64,000 nucleotides of DNA from Paenibacillus glycanilyticus (GTDB lineage: Bacteria; Bacillota; Bacilli; Paenibacillales; Paenibacillaceae): NCBI RefSeq assembly GCF_030161375.1, contig NZ_BSSQ01000005.1:124001-188000 (forward strand). The letters run 5' to 3'. The translations under genes and the position numbers were made by a program. The notes under the pieces are model-generated. The model saw nothing but the letters and a program-made list of their open reading frames with translations, was not told where the DNA came from and made no database searches. Shown piece after piece: positions 34,590 through 43,195 of the stretch; positions within the stretch are counted from its first letter, which is position 1; every line of letters starts with the position of its first letter.

Positions 34590-35477
34590 TTATTCTTTCA
34601 TGGAACCAATCAACACGCCTTTTACGAAGAAGCGCTGCAGGAACGGGTATACCATAATGATCGGCAAGGTGGTTACCATCATCGTTGCCATGACCAGCGA
34701 CTTGGTCGAAACCCCTTTTAACTGGCGTACAAATTCGCTTGCTTCTCCCCCTGCCGACGATAATTGCTCCGACATCGCATTTGAGTTGATGATCTGATTA
34801 AGCAAGGTCTGAATCGGCATCAAATGGGGATTGTTAATGTAGATGGATGCTGTGAACCAATCGTTCCATAAGCCTACTGCCGTGAATAACGATAACGTTG
34901 CAATGACGGGTCCCGAGATTGGCACGATGATGGAAAAGAAAGTACGGATATAATTGCAGCCGTCAATCTTAGCCGACTCCTCCAATCCGTCCGGAAGCTC
35001 TTGAAAGAAGGTGCGGAATATAATCAGGTTCCATACCACGATGATTCCAGGCACGACAAGCACCCAGAACGTATCGATCAAGTGAAGGCTTCTGATCAGG
35101 ATGAAGGATGGAATTAAACCTCCGCTGAAAAACATCGTAACGATACACATGATCATAAATAGCTTGCGGCCAATTAGGTTTTTCTTGGTTAATCCGTAAG
35201 CGAACATCGATGTAAATAGGATGGATAGAAAGGTTCCAACTACTGTCCGAAAGATGGAAATGACAAATGCTTGTATCAGTCGCTCATCCTTGAACACCAC
35301 TTGATAATTTTCTAAAGTAAATACTCTTGGCCAGAACGTAATACCGCCTAGCGCCGTATCGGCACCAACATTAAAGGAAATGACGAGACTGTTCCAGAAT
35401 GGATACAAGGTTACAAAAGACAAGCCAAGCAACAGGACAACGATGATTGCATCGGGAACTCTTTTGGCGATTTTCAA
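34590..35477 (-). CDS. Sugar ABC transporter permease (YtcP/LplC type)
   Basis: This 295-residue membrane protein has about six transmembrane helices (first VPDAIIVVLLLGLSFVTLYP) and the ABC permease EAA-loop motif EELPDGLEESAKIDGCNYIR. The C-terminus, FLQRFFVKGVLIGSMKE, is characteristic of the YtcP/LplC subgroup. The start is the TTG at 35477, because AGGAGG lies nine bases upstream and TTG AAA ATC matches the usual short N-terminus; the longer frame to 35579 would overlap the partner permease. It forms a heterodimer with the neighbouring LplB-type permease. Confidence 0.93.
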   Translation of the reverse strand: MKIAKRVPDAIIVVLLLGLSFVTLYPFWNSLVISFNVGADTALGGITFWPRVFTLENYQVVFKDERLIQAFVISIFRTVVGTFLSILFTSMFAYGLTKKNLIGRKLFMIMCIVTMFFSGGLIPSFILIRSLHLIDTFWVLVVPGIIVVWNLIIFRTFFQELPDGLEESAKIDGCNYIRTFFSIIVPISGPVIATLSLFTAVGLWNDWFTASIYINNPHLMPIQTLLNQIINSNAMSEQLSSAGGEASEFVRQLKGVSTKSLVMATMMVTTLPIIMVYPFLQRFFVKGVLIGSMKE

Positions 35478-35490
35478 ATAAAGGCACCTC

Positions 35491-36465
35491 CTACCATAAG
35501 CTTGACCGCCCCATGCGGCGAGCCAATAAATTTGCAAGCACGAGCAACACGACGCTGATCGCTGACTTGAATAATCCAACAGCCGTTGCGTAAGAGTATC
35601 GCTGCCCTAGTATCCCGACTCGATACACATAAGTGTCAATGACATCCGATACCGGTCTTAGCAACGTATTAGCGCCGTTATTGGTCAGATTCAAAATATC
35701 ATCAAAACCCGCATTCAATATTCCGCCAATGTTCAGAATCAGGAAAATAATGATAATCGGAGTAATGCTCGGGATCGTAATGCTGACAATTTGTCTAAGT
35801 CTACCCGCTCCATCCATGGCTGAAGCTTCATAAAGATGCGGATCAATTCCCGCTATAGCCGCGAGGTATACGATGGCACCAAACCCCACATCCTTCCACA
35901 CGCTGGATGAGACCAGGATTCCCCAGAAATATTGGGAAGTAGACAGCCAGTTGACAGGTTCATGAATGATTCCAAGCTTCATCAGGAAAATATTAAAGCT
36001 TCCGTTGTCCACCGACAGCATCGAAATGACGAAGCTTGAGACGATAACCCATGACATAAAGTGCGGCAGATAAGACACCGTTTGAACGAATCGTTTGAAG
36101 CGAAAGCCTTTTAATTCATTTAGAAGCAAGGCTAGCACGATAGGAGCAGGGAAGCCGAACATAAGCTTCAGCAAGCTGATCGAAAGCGTATTTCGCATAA
36201 CGCGATAGAAGTCTGACGAGTGGACAAACATGTCAAAATGCTTCATTCCTACCCACTGGCTGTCAAGGAAGCCAGTGAATAAATTATAGTTTTGAAAGGA
36301 CATCAGTACTCCCCACATGGGCACGTAACTAAAGAGCACAACCAGTAGCACTCCCGGAATGACCATTAATTGCAGGTCCCATTGTCCAATGTAAGCTTGT
36401 AAAATCCCCTTCTTGGAAGGACTGCGTTTTTTTGTTTTTTTCGCCGCAAGCAGCTCCGTGTGCAT
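35491..36465 (-). CDS. Sugar ABC transporter permease (LplB type)
   Basis: This 324-residue protein is the first gene of the importer operon. After a Lys-rich N-terminus come about six transmembrane helices (LQLMVIPGVLLVVLFSYVPM is the first), the family motif SFQNYNLFTGF, and the EAA loop LYEASAMDGAGRLRQIVSIT. It ends in ARRMGRSSLW, typical of LplB-like permeases. ATG 36465 has AAGGAGAG six bases upstream, better than the longer in-frame start at 36546. The gene stop lies 13 bases before the TTG of its partner. The promoter region has a good -10 but no -35 (see separate entry). Confidence 0.93.
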   Translation of the reverse strand: MHTELLAAKKTKKRSPSKKGILQAYIGQWDLQLMVIPGVLLVVLFSYVPMWGVLMSFQNYNLFTGFLDSQWVGMKHFDMFVHSSDFYRVMRNTLSISLLKLMFGFPAPIVLALLLNELKGFRFKRFVQTVSYLPHFMSWVIVSSFVISMLSVDNGSFNIFLMKLGIIHEPVNWLSTSQYFWGILVSSSVWKDVGFGAIVYLAAIAGIDPHLYEASAMDGAGRLRQIVSITIPSITPIIIIFLILNIGGILNAGFDDILNLTNNGANTLLRPVSDVIDTYVYRVGILGQRYSYATAVGLFKSAISVVLLVLANLLARRMGRSSLW

Positions 36466-36495
36466 GATTTTCTCTCCTTCTCTCTTATTGCTTTC

Positions 36496-36501
36496 ATTAT
36501 A
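36496..36501 (-). promoter_or_regulatory. -10 element of the first importer operon (weak -35, probably activated)
   Basis: TATAAT on the minus strand lies 30 bases before the LplB-type start. The hexamer 17 bases further upstream (TATTTC) is a poor -35, fitting a promoter that needs the YesN-type activator encoded downstream. Confidence 0.5.
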
Positions 36502-36569
36502 TCGATATCGCTGATAGCGAAATATGTCCCCTGCCAACGAAAACATATTCGTAAAATCGGAATGGATAT

Positions 36570-36607
36570 AAAAAAAGCCGCAACCGCGATTTCCGCAGCT
36601 GCAGCTT
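36570..36607 (-). terminator. Intrinsic terminator after the 1132-residue beta-helix/CARDB gene
   Basis: On the minus strand AAGCTGCAGCTGC pairs with GCGGTTGCGGCTT through G-C and G-U pairs (36575-36587 with 36595-36607) and a run of seven T follows. Confidence 0.85.
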
Positions 36608-36626
36608 ATTCAAAGGAAGAATCACA

Positions 36627-39600
36627 TTATGGAGTAACAGCCTTTAAGATATAGAAATCATCGCCATAAGCCGTACCCGCGTTATTGTACATATAGATTA
36701 AGGCGGTCGTGTTGCTTGCTCCCGTTGTGAAGGTAATCGTTTGTTTCGTATAGTCGCCGGTCGAGATCGGCAGCTTTTGCTCGTTCCCTCCATAGTTTTT
36801 CACGCCGATATAGCCGGTCCCACCGCTAGTGACCTTGCCCCAGGCAGTGAACGTATACGTCGTATTGGGCTGTAATCCCGTTACCGTCTGCTCGCATGCG
36901 CCCGTCCATGCCACTTTGCATGAATTGGCCCCTCCAATAGCGTTTGATGCCACAACCTGATAGCTTCCCCAACCTGTCCAGCCGGTAATACCGCCCTCGA
37001 AGTTAGCGTTGACAACCAGATTCGGATTTTTTGGTATTCGCACCAATTGCACGTCATCTATATAGCTTACGGCGGTTGTATCGGCATACATATAAATATT
37101 CGCGCCTGTCCAACCGTTAGTTGGAGTGAAGCGTAGGGTAATGCGCGTATACGCGGTATCCGTCACGACTTGCTTGACCGCCGTACCTCCAAAATCTTTG
37201 GCGCCTACCGTGACGCTATAGCCTGGGGATGTTTTTGCCCACACCGATAATTCATATTCTTCCCCGGCAATTAAACCCGTTACATATTGGCTCACTCCGC
37301 CGAGCCATCCGGTCTTGCCCGCGCGAGGACCTGAATATCCGCCTGCAGCCGAGAGGCTTCCCCCTCCCCATGCTGTCCAAGCCGTGTTTGCGGCATCCTC
37401 AAATCCGGGATTAACGATCAGATTCGTGACGGAGTTCAAAACTTCCGTTCGTTCATTATTCGTCTCGTCTGACTCGCTAATCAAATTCTGATTATCCACG
37501 AACGCCGTAACGGTCAACTCTTGCGAATCCGCAATCCAGCCCTGAGAAGTAAACGTCCTGGTCTCTCCGGCAGCCATCTGCGTTGTGCTTCCTGCCCAAT
37601 CTACCCTTGTTCCGTTAATCTTAAAGTTTGTGCCTAGCCACTGGGAAGGCGTTTGGGTTGTACCCTGATTTTTCACCGTAGCTACAAAGTGAATTTTCTC
37701 GCCTTCTTTGAAATCTCTTTCTGCAACCTCCAGCTTGGTTACCACCAAATCGTTAGATGGCGTAAATCCGCCTGGAGCCGTCAGCGACACCGTGCTTTCA
37801 TTATTGGATTCGTCCACCTCGGAGACTGCGCCCCATGTATCGGCAACGCCGCGGAGCGATAATTGCTCGCGGTCAACTACCCATCCTTTGCGAGAGACTA
37901 AGGTAACGGTCTCCCCAGGATTAAGGGTGAAGGCATCCGGCGTCCCCGCCCAATCTGCCTCAACGGCGGCACCGTCTATATAGAATCTGGCACCAAACCA
38001 TTCAGTAACGGGAACATTGCCTTGGTTCTTCACATTCATTACAAAATGAACCGTGGAGCCTATTCCCCAACTGGATTCCTGGACGCTAAGCGATACCGGT
38101 ACAAGGTCTTTGCCTACGATGAGATTGATATATTGCGACATTTGATTATTGTCTTCTTGGGCCTCGCTAATACTATTGGTTGCATCAACCGAGCCCTTCA
38201 ATAAAAAGCCTGATTTTGTTGCATTCCAAGCCGTTGATGTAAAAGTCACGGACTGCCCGGGACTTAAGTTAATAGAGGAAGAATCGCTTTTAACGACTTG
38301 CCCATCCACCTTAAACTCGTTTGTTAACGTTTGGTTTCCCGTTGCCGTTGTACCGTTATTGCGAACCGTCAACTGGAAGTGAATCGGATCGCCTACGGCA
38401 AAGCTTGCTTCCTGTACCTGAAGTGCCGTAACCTGCAGATCTACTCCCGCAAGCGATGTTCCTGCTCCGTTGTAGGCTCCGATATTGGGTGCTGCGGTGG
38501 AAGAAACGGAATTCCCCCAGTAATCCTTGCCCCCGTTATTTGCGATCAACACTCCTCCGGCGAGTGCCGGCGAGCCGTTTAATAGCTTATATCCATCAAC
38601 CGTATTCATGCCGGTTCCACCGCTTCCAGGGTTAACCAGCAGAGGATCACTCGTTATTTTATTCGAATCCGAAGGCTCTGTAACAGGATGATTGCCGTAG
38701 AATACGTTATGGTCGAACGTAATATTGCTGCTCTGACCCCATGAATAACTGCCATTGCCCAGGTTGTAGAAAATATTGTTTTTCGACGAGATGTTGGACG
38801 CATATCCGCCCCAATCGCTAAACTTGTAGACCGATGAATGGGAATCGCCTTTGATATACACGGTATTATTGTAGATCTCGCCGTTGGTCGCCGAACCATA
38901 GAAACCAAAGGTTGCAGCTCCGTCATTCTGGCTAATATTGTTGCGAATCCTGAAGTTGCGGTTGGACTGCGGAGCCCAAGTCCCGTCCGCATAGATGCCA
39001 ACCGAACCGCCTTCGTTATCGTGGGTATAGTTATACTGCAGAACGGCACCATCCTGAAGATAATCTACTCCTAACCCATAGCCGTCTTTGGTTGTTCTGG
39101 TCAAATAAGCTTCATTATATTGAATCAGGGCATTAGTTGAATTGTAGCTCCAGATGCCGTTGCTATAATCGCCGGAACGGGCGTTGGCGTTATACACGAC
39201 GTTGTGTTCAATTAGAGGTGCTGCCGTATCTCGGATACTGATCCCATCTCCGCCAACATCATAGACTAGGTTATTCCTTACAATCACGCCGCTTGATGGA
39301 TAGTAAGCAGGTCTTGTCGAATTGCAGGTCACTAGATTTGAATTGCACCACCAATCGGAAGTGATTACAATTCCCGCACGGTCGGTGTTGTAGACTGTAT
39401 TATTTTCAATCCGCACATCATCGATTTTCGTCTGAACTGCCGTGCCATAGGTATGGACCCATATTCCGCCGTTTTGTTTATCCGTATTGAGCCCATTCAC
39501 ATCATGAATGGTCAGATTTCTGAGATAGATATGACTTAAATCTCCCGCATCCTGCGCTTCAATGGATACGCCCATCTTCTGACCTTGCGCGGATCCCGTG

Positions 39601-40025
39601 TTGGTAATTTCGAGATTGTTGATTTCCCAATATTGTTGGTTATACAAATAGACTGCGCCTGTACCCACGAGCCCTCCCCCGTTAATGATAGGCTTGCTGC
39701 CTGTACCGAATTTGTCGATTATAATCGGGTTTCCATTAGCCCCAGAGCCTTTGGGATAAAGCTTGCCCGACCATGATCCTCCGGCTTTAAACAAGATCGT
39801 ATCGCCCGGCTGGAACGTTGTGGCGTTCACCTTGGTTAACGTCTTCCACGCCGTTTGCGTGCTAGTACCTCCGAGATTGTCATCTCCTCCGATATTGTCT
39901 ACATAATAGGTATTGCCGCTGCCGGCTGCTTCAATAGGTCCATCTCCTATATACATAGAGGCGCTGCTAGCCACCATCAGGCATAAGCAGAACATGGCCA
40001 TCATTCTCATCCATCTCGTCATCAT
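36627..40025 (-). CDS. Large secreted beta-helix protein with three CARDB and two CBM-like domains
   Basis: This exported protein of about 1132 residues has a Met-rich signal peptide (MMAMFCLCLMVASSASMY). A parallel beta-helix spans about 38-535 (YYVDNIGGDDNLGGT, FQPGDTILFKAGGSWSGKLY, then N-rich coils). Three CARDB-type adhesion domains follow (starts near 540, 655 and 785: DLQVTALQVQEASFAVGD, DLVPVSLSVQESSWGIGS, DLVVTKLEVAERDFKEGE). Two CBM-like beta-sandwiches close it (NLIVNPGFEDAANTAWTAWG and NLVVNANFEGGITGWTGWG). The third Met is taken as start because AAGGA is then well spaced. It follows a parvulin-like lipoprotein in one operon. A polysaccharide-lyase or hydrolase role is likely, but catalytic residues cannot be assigned. 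Confidence 0.85.
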   Translation of the reverse strand: MMTRWMRMMAMFCLCLMVASSASMYIGDGPIEAAGSGNTYYVDNIGGDDNLGGTSTQTAWKTLTKVNATTFQPGDTILFKAGGSWSGKLYPKGSGANGNPIIIDKFGTGSKPIINGGGLVGTGAVYLYNQQYWEINNLEITNTGSAQGQKMGVSIEAQDAGDLSHIYLRNLTIHDVNGLNTDKQNGGIWVHTYGTAVQTKIDDVRIENNTVYNTDRAGIVITSDWWCNSNLVTCNSTRPAYYPSSGVIVRNNLVYDVGGDGISIRDTAAPLIEHNVVYNANARSGDYSNGIWSYNSTNALIQYNEAYLTRTTKDGYGLGVDYLQDGAVLQYNYTHDNEGGSVGIYADGTWAPQSNRNFRIRNNISQNDGAATFGFYGSATNGEIYNNTVYIKGDSHSSVYKFSDWGGYASNISSKNNIFYNLGNGSYSWGQSSNITFDHNVFYGNHPVTEPSDSNKITSDPLLVNPGSGGTGMNTVDGYKLLNGSPALAGGVLIANNGGKDYWGNSVSSTAAPNIGAYNGAGTSLAGVDLQVTALQVQEASFAVGDPIHFQLTVRNNGTTATGNQTLTNEFKVDGQVVKSDSSSINLSPGQSVTFTSTAWNATKSGFLLKGSVDATNSISEAQEDNNQMSQYINLIVGKDLVPVSLSVQESSWGIGSTVHFVMNVKNQGNVPVTEWFGARFYIDGAAVEADWAGTPDAFTLNPGETVTLVSRKGWVVDREQLSLRGVADTWGAVSEVDESNNESTVSLTAPGGFTPSNDLVVTKLEVAERDFKEGEKIHFVATVKNQGTTQTPSQWLGTNFKINGTRVDWAGSTTQMAAGETRTFTSQGWIADSQELTVTAFVDNQNLISESDETNNERTEVLNSVTNLIVNPGFEDAANTAWTAWGGGSLSAAGGYSGPRAGKTGWLGGVSQYVTGLIAGEEYELSVWAKTSPGYSVTVGAKDFGGTAVKQVVTDTAYTRITLRFTPTNGWTGANIYMYADTTAVSYIDDVQLVRIPKNPNLVVNANFEGGITGWTGWGSYQVVASNAIGGANSCKVAWTGACEQTVTGLQPNTTYTFTAWGKVTSGGTGYIGVKNYGGNEQKLPISTGDYTKQTITFTTGASNTTALIYMYNNAGTAYGDDFYILKAVTP

Positions 40026-40059
40026 GCACATTCCTTTCTAATTGTTATGAATAGCAACT

Positions 40060-41097
40060 TCATGCGGATAATGCTTTATAGACTTGGTCATTAAATGTGA
40101 TCTCGGCTTGCCTAACCTTCCCTTCGATCATGTTGTTGAATTGCTCCTCGATGTAATGGTTTTTTACCGCGTCTTTTACTTTCTCGAACTCCTCGTATCC
40201 GCCAGCAAGTCTGTCCTTCACATGGAACACTACCCATGCCGATTGTTCATCAACGATCTCGCTGCTCTCGCCGGCTTTTAAATGCTGAATGGACGCCCAT
40301 ATCGACGGATGCCCCGCTTCAACAGAATCAAGCCCACTCGTATAGTCGACCTGTTCATAGTGAATATGATAGGGATCGGACAACTGATCTAAAGTGCCGT
40401 TCCCTTTCTCCCATGCCGTCAACATGTTCTTCAAGATAAGAAGCGCATGATCCCGATCAGCGTCTGTAAAGGCAAGCGTCAAGATTTCAACTTGGAATTG
40501 ATCCGGCTTTCGATACCGTTCATCTTTTGTTTTCTCGTACTCCGTTTTAAGTTGATTTTGCCCAATCTGCTGAGTCCTCGCCCAAGCTTCCTTAAGCTTG
40601 ATGTTCAAGGTGGACTGGGTGTACTGAAGATACTGATCTTCGCTGAAGGCAACGGGCCCATAGATTACCCCGCCTTCGGCAACGGTCTGTTCCCTGCGCT
40701 TGTTCTCGGACTTCCACTCCGTGAGAAAGCTCTTGTAGTCCAAAGATTGAACGAGATTCTTCTCCGCGGCCAGCTCCCCTTCAACTTTGTAGCGAACGAG
40801 CTTGTTCATGGCATTCTTTTTCAACAAATCCTTGGGAGACTCCCCGCCATACGTCCCATTCCAAAATGTTGTGCTTTCTTCCACCCCATACTTCTCATGA
40901 AAGTAATTAATAACCAAACTCCGCTCGCGATTCATGGCGGTTTGCATCTCTTCTTTCTCAATGGGAATGCCGTTCACCCAAGCCACGTTTAACGGTCGCG
41001 GCGGATTCCCGCATGAGCTTAGCATGAGGCTTATTGCACCGGACATTAGGAGCATCGCTCCAAGTGCCTTAAAAGCATGGTTTGTTCTTTGCCGCAA
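40060..41097 (-). CDS. Parvulin-like peptidyl-prolyl isomerase lipoprotein (PrsA/SurA-like)
   Basis: This 345-residue lipoprotein has a signal peptide ending in the lipobox LSSC (Cys about 29). The N-terminal half is helical with the SurA/PrsA-type opening VAWVNGIPIEKEEMQTAMNR. The C-terminal part (about 195-310) resembles a parvulin domain: EILTLAFTDADRDHALLILK, then HPSIWASIQHLKAGESSEIV and VVFHVKDRLAGGYEEFE. Such proteins fold exported proteins outside the membrane. TTG 41097 is preceded by AGGAGG. It lies directly upstream of the giant beta-helix protein, so it may be a dedicated foldase for it (inference). Isomerase activity itself is not certain because several active-site positions are diverged. 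Confidence 0.75.
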   Translation of the reverse strand: MRQRTNHAFKALGAMLLMSGAISLMLSSCGNPPRPLNVAWVNGIPIEKEEMQTAMNRERSLVINYFHEKYGVEESTTFWNGTYGGESPKDLLKKNAMNKLVRYKVEGELAAEKNLVQSLDYKSFLTEWKSENKRREQTVAEGGVIYGPVAFSEDQYLQYTQSTLNIKLKEAWARTQQIGQNQLKTEYEKTKDERYRKPDQFQVEILTLAFTDADRDHALLILKNMLTAWEKGNGTLDQLSDPYHIHYEQVDYTSGLDSVEAGHPSIWASIQHLKAGESSEIVDEQSAWVVFHVKDRLAGGYEEFEKVKDAVKNHYIEEQFNNMIEGKVRQAEITFNDQVYKALSA

Positions 41098-41128
41098 TCT
41101 ATCATCACCTCCTATCTCCCATTCGTCA

Positions 41129-41142
41129 TGAATGCGCTTTCA
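41129..41142. promoter_or_regulatory. cre-like site at the start of the foldase/beta-helix operon
   Basis: TGAATGCGCTTTCA has one mismatch to the cre consensus TGNAANCGNTNNCA. It lies over the expected transcription start of the lipoprotein operon, directly after its -10 hexamer. Confidence 0.6.
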
Positions 41143-41144
41143 AT

Positions 41145-41173
41145 ATTAGATGCATTGTCATTCTACTAGACAA
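41145..41173 (-). promoter_or_regulatory. Promoter of the foldase/beta-helix operon
   Basis: On the minus strand TTGTCT (41168-41173) and TCTAAT (41145-41150) are exactly 17 bases apart, about 50 bases before the TTG start of the lipoprotein gene. Confidence 0.55.
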
Positions 41174-41242
41174 ATGGCGCCTTTATCTATGTTCCAAATC
41201 AATGAAAAGATAGTCCTGAGGCACTCATTTGCTCGTTACGGC

Positions 41243-41270
41243 TTGTTTCTCGAGAGAGAGCCTTTATAAT
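41243..41270 (+). promoter_or_regulatory. Promoter of the sugar isomerase/epimerase gene
   Basis: TTGTTT (41243-41248) and a perfect TATAAT (41265-41270) are separated by 16 bases, about 40 bases before the start codon. Confidence 0.65.
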
Positions 41271-41310
41271 GGAGTGGGGATTTCAGTAAAATAATGGGAG
41301 AGTGATCATT

Positions 41311-42075
41311 TTGAGCAAACCAAAAGTAGGCATCCAGTTGTATACGCTTCGCGATGAAACAGAAAAGGATTTGCTGGGCACAATCCGCAAAGTTGCGGAA
41401 ATGGGATACGAGGCAGTCGAATTCGCAGGATTTTACAATACGCCGGCAGAACAATTGAAAGCGCTTTTGGATGAGCTTCAACTGGACGCGCCTTCCGCGC
41501 ATATCGGACTCAACTTCAATGAACCGGAGAAGCTGGCTGCCGATCTTCAAGTTCAAATCGATTATGCCAAGACGCTTGGTCTGACCTATATTGTCGTTCC
41601 TTCGGCGCCGCTGCCGGAAGAGCCTACAGAGGTTGACGTGCACAATTTGGCCCGCATTCTTGAACAGGCAGGTAAACAAGTGACGGCCGCTGGCTTGAAA
41701 TTCGGATACCATAACCACGCTTTTGAATTCAAACCGGTTAACGGTAAGCCCGTCATCGACCATCTGCTTGAGCTTGTCCCTGCCGAGTATTTGATTGCCG
41801 AGTTCGATTTGGGCTGGGTGCACTATGCCGGATATACGCCAGCCGAGTATGTACAAAAATATGAAGGCCGTGTTCCGCTAGCGCATTTCAAAGATTTCGC
41901 TTCGGGCCGCAGCGATACGGAAGTCGGCAAAGGCTCTGTCGATTTGAAGAGCGTGCTCGATATATCCGAAGAATGCGGCATCCGCTACTGCATTGTCGAA
42001 CAAGAACAGTTTGCCAACTCTTCACTTGAAAGCGCAAAGATTTGTCTGGAATTTTTCAGAGAAAATGGTTTTTAA
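41311..42075 (+). CDS. Sugar phosphate isomerase/epimerase (xylose-isomerase-like TIM barrel)
   Basis: This 254-residue protein is a TIM-barrel isomerase/epimerase of the AP-endonuclease-2 superfamily. It starts PKVGIQLYTLRDETEKDLLG, has the metal-ligand strand patterns FGYHNHAFEFKPVNG and LIAEFDLGWVHYAGY, and ends with a late glutamate in RYCIVEQEQF. These carry the divalent-metal ligands in relatives that epimerise or isomerise ketoses and inosose. TTG 41311 is chosen because GGGAG lies ten bases upstream; GTG 41302 is a less well spaced alternative. It is a single gene with its own promoter and a strong terminator, flanked by secreted enzymes. The sugar is unknown. Confidence 0.85.
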   Translation: MSKPKVGIQLYTLRDETEKDLLGTIRKVAEMGYEAVEFAGFYNTPAEQLKALLDELQLDAPSAHIGLNFNEPEKLAADLQVQIDYAKTLGLTYIVVPSAPLPEEPTEVDVHNLARILEQAGKQVTAAGLKFGYHNHAFEFKPVNGKPVIDHLLELVPAEYLIAEFDLGWVHYAGYTPAEYVQKYEGRVPLAHFKDFASGRSDTEVGKGSVDLKSVLDISEECGIRYCIVEQEQFANSSLESAKICLEFFRENGF

Positions 42076-42116
42076 CATTTGTGAATGATGTAATGCGATC
42101 TCTATTAAATAAAGCA

Positions 42117-42144
42117 ACGGCCGCCATTTTTTTATGGCGGCCGT
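42117..42144 (+). terminator. Strong terminator after the isomerase gene
   Basis: ACGGCCGCCAT (42117-42127) pairs perfectly with ATGGCGGCCGT (42134-42144) around a T-rich loop. It also separates the convergent lyase-like gene. Confidence 0.8.
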
Positions 42145-42194
42145 AATCTTTAGAAGAACCGAGTAATTGCTGCCCGGCCTATAATTGCTGACTA

Positions 42195-43019
42195 TTAAGG
42201 AGCCACATCGCTATACGTTGTGCCCCATTTGTAATTGTCGTAATAGACCTTCATCGTATTGTTCTGTGCTCCTCGGTACATACCGAAGGAATTGTAATAT
42301 TGATTGATGAAGTTTTTGCCTTGAAAGCCTGCCAGGAAGCCGAGGTAGCCGGTCCAATTGACGACCTGTGTGCCGTTGTACCAGATCTTCACCCCGCCAT
42401 TGCCGCTGGCATCGGGTTTGAAGCCAATTACAATAGAGTTAAATTGATCCGTCGTTACTTCCTGCGACCACAGGGTAAGAGCGTTCCCGCTTGGACCGTT
42501 GACGCCGTCGATGTTGTAGTAATCTTTATTGCGAACTTTGAACTGGTAGGTCAGCTTACCGTTCACGTTTGCCAATTCAAGCGCTCCTTGCGGAGAAACG
42601 TAATAGCTGTCCTGATGGAATTGGTCAAGCACAACCCAGTTGGTCGGCAGCGCGCTGTCGGATGGAATTCCGATCTGAAACCCGTTATACCGCCATTCCC
42701 CGAACGGCTGATTTCTTGCGGCATAATATTCGTTCCTCTGCTTCTCGCCGGCTGTATATGGATTAGCCTGCAGCTTCAGGCTTGAGCCCGTTCCGGATGG
42801 CGTCCATGTCGAGAAATAAGGCATGACCATGTTGTTGCGGTCCAGCTCTTTCTCCTCGAATGTCACTCCGCTGTCAGTCAAGTCCCAGCTCGTGGAATTG
42901 ATCGAAGCTCCTTCAACGTCAATGTTGGCTATGATGCTTGCGGATGCTACGGACGCAAAAATCGTTACGGAACTGACAAGACCAAGCATTCCTAAAGTCC
43001 ATTTTCTTTTGATTGCCAT
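42195..43019 (-). CDS. Secreted polysaccharide lyase-like jelly-roll protein (heparin-lyase-I-like fold)
   Basis: This 274-residue exported protein has a signal peptide (LGMLGLVSSVTIFASVASAS, cleavage near 28). The remainder resembles a single jelly-roll domain of the Polysacc_lyase type: NEYYAARNQPFGEWRYNGFQ, GIPSDSALPTNWVVLDQFHQ and the closing YDNYKWGTTY. The QFHQ histidine/glutamine and the late Tyr-x-x-Tyr cluster resemble the active-site layout of uronate lyases with this fold. It would cleave an acidic polysaccharide outside the cell. The substrate could be glucuronan, alginate or a glycosaminoglycan-like polymer. GGAGG precedes the ATG. It is downstream of the 2332-residue SLH protein but separated by a hairpin. 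Confidence 0.7.
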   Translation of the reverse strand: MAIKRKWTLGMLGLVSSVTIFASVASASIIANIDVEGASINSTSWDLTDSGVTFEEKELDRNNMVMPYFSTWTPSGTGSSLKLQANPYTAGEKQRNEYYAARNQPFGEWRYNGFQIGIPSDSALPTNWVVLDQFHQDSYYVSPQGALELANVNGKLTYQFKVRNKDYYNIDGVNGPSGNALTLWSQEVTTDQFNSIVIGFKPDASGNGGVKIWYNGTQVVNWTGYLGFLAGFQGKNFINQYYNSFGMYRGAQNNTMKVYYDNYKWGTTYSDVAP

Positions 43020-43132
43020 AAATATTGGCCTCCTTTAAATAAATGGATGTCTAAATCAATAGCAGCATGCCTGAAAGAGTGGCTTGTTCTCAACTGATTC
43101 GACTATCACCTCCCTCCATGGCTCACCCCAAA

Positions 43133-43146
43133 TGAAAACGCATTCA
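43133..43146. promoter_or_regulatory. cre-like site upstream of the lyase-like gene
   Basis: TGAAAACGCATTCA has one mismatch to the cre consensus, at the T after the central CG. It lies about 115 bases before the lyase start, just after the end of the giant SLH gene. Confidence 0.55.
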
Positions 43147-43159
43147 TAAGTAGCAATGA

Positions 43160-43187
43160 ATCAAGGGGATATGACTATCCCCTTGAT
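43160..43187 (-). terminator. Hairpin after the giant SLH gene
   Basis: A perfect 12-bp inverted repeat (ATCAAGGGGATA, 43160-43171 with 43176-43187) directly follows the stop of the 2332-residue gene. The T run is short. Confidence 0.65.
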
Positions 43188-43195
43188 TACCCGCT

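Noticed and set aside
35478-35579. N-terminal extension of the YtcP/LplC-type permease
   Set aside because: It overlaps the partner permease gene; TTG 35477 has a well-spaced AGGAGG and gives the family length.
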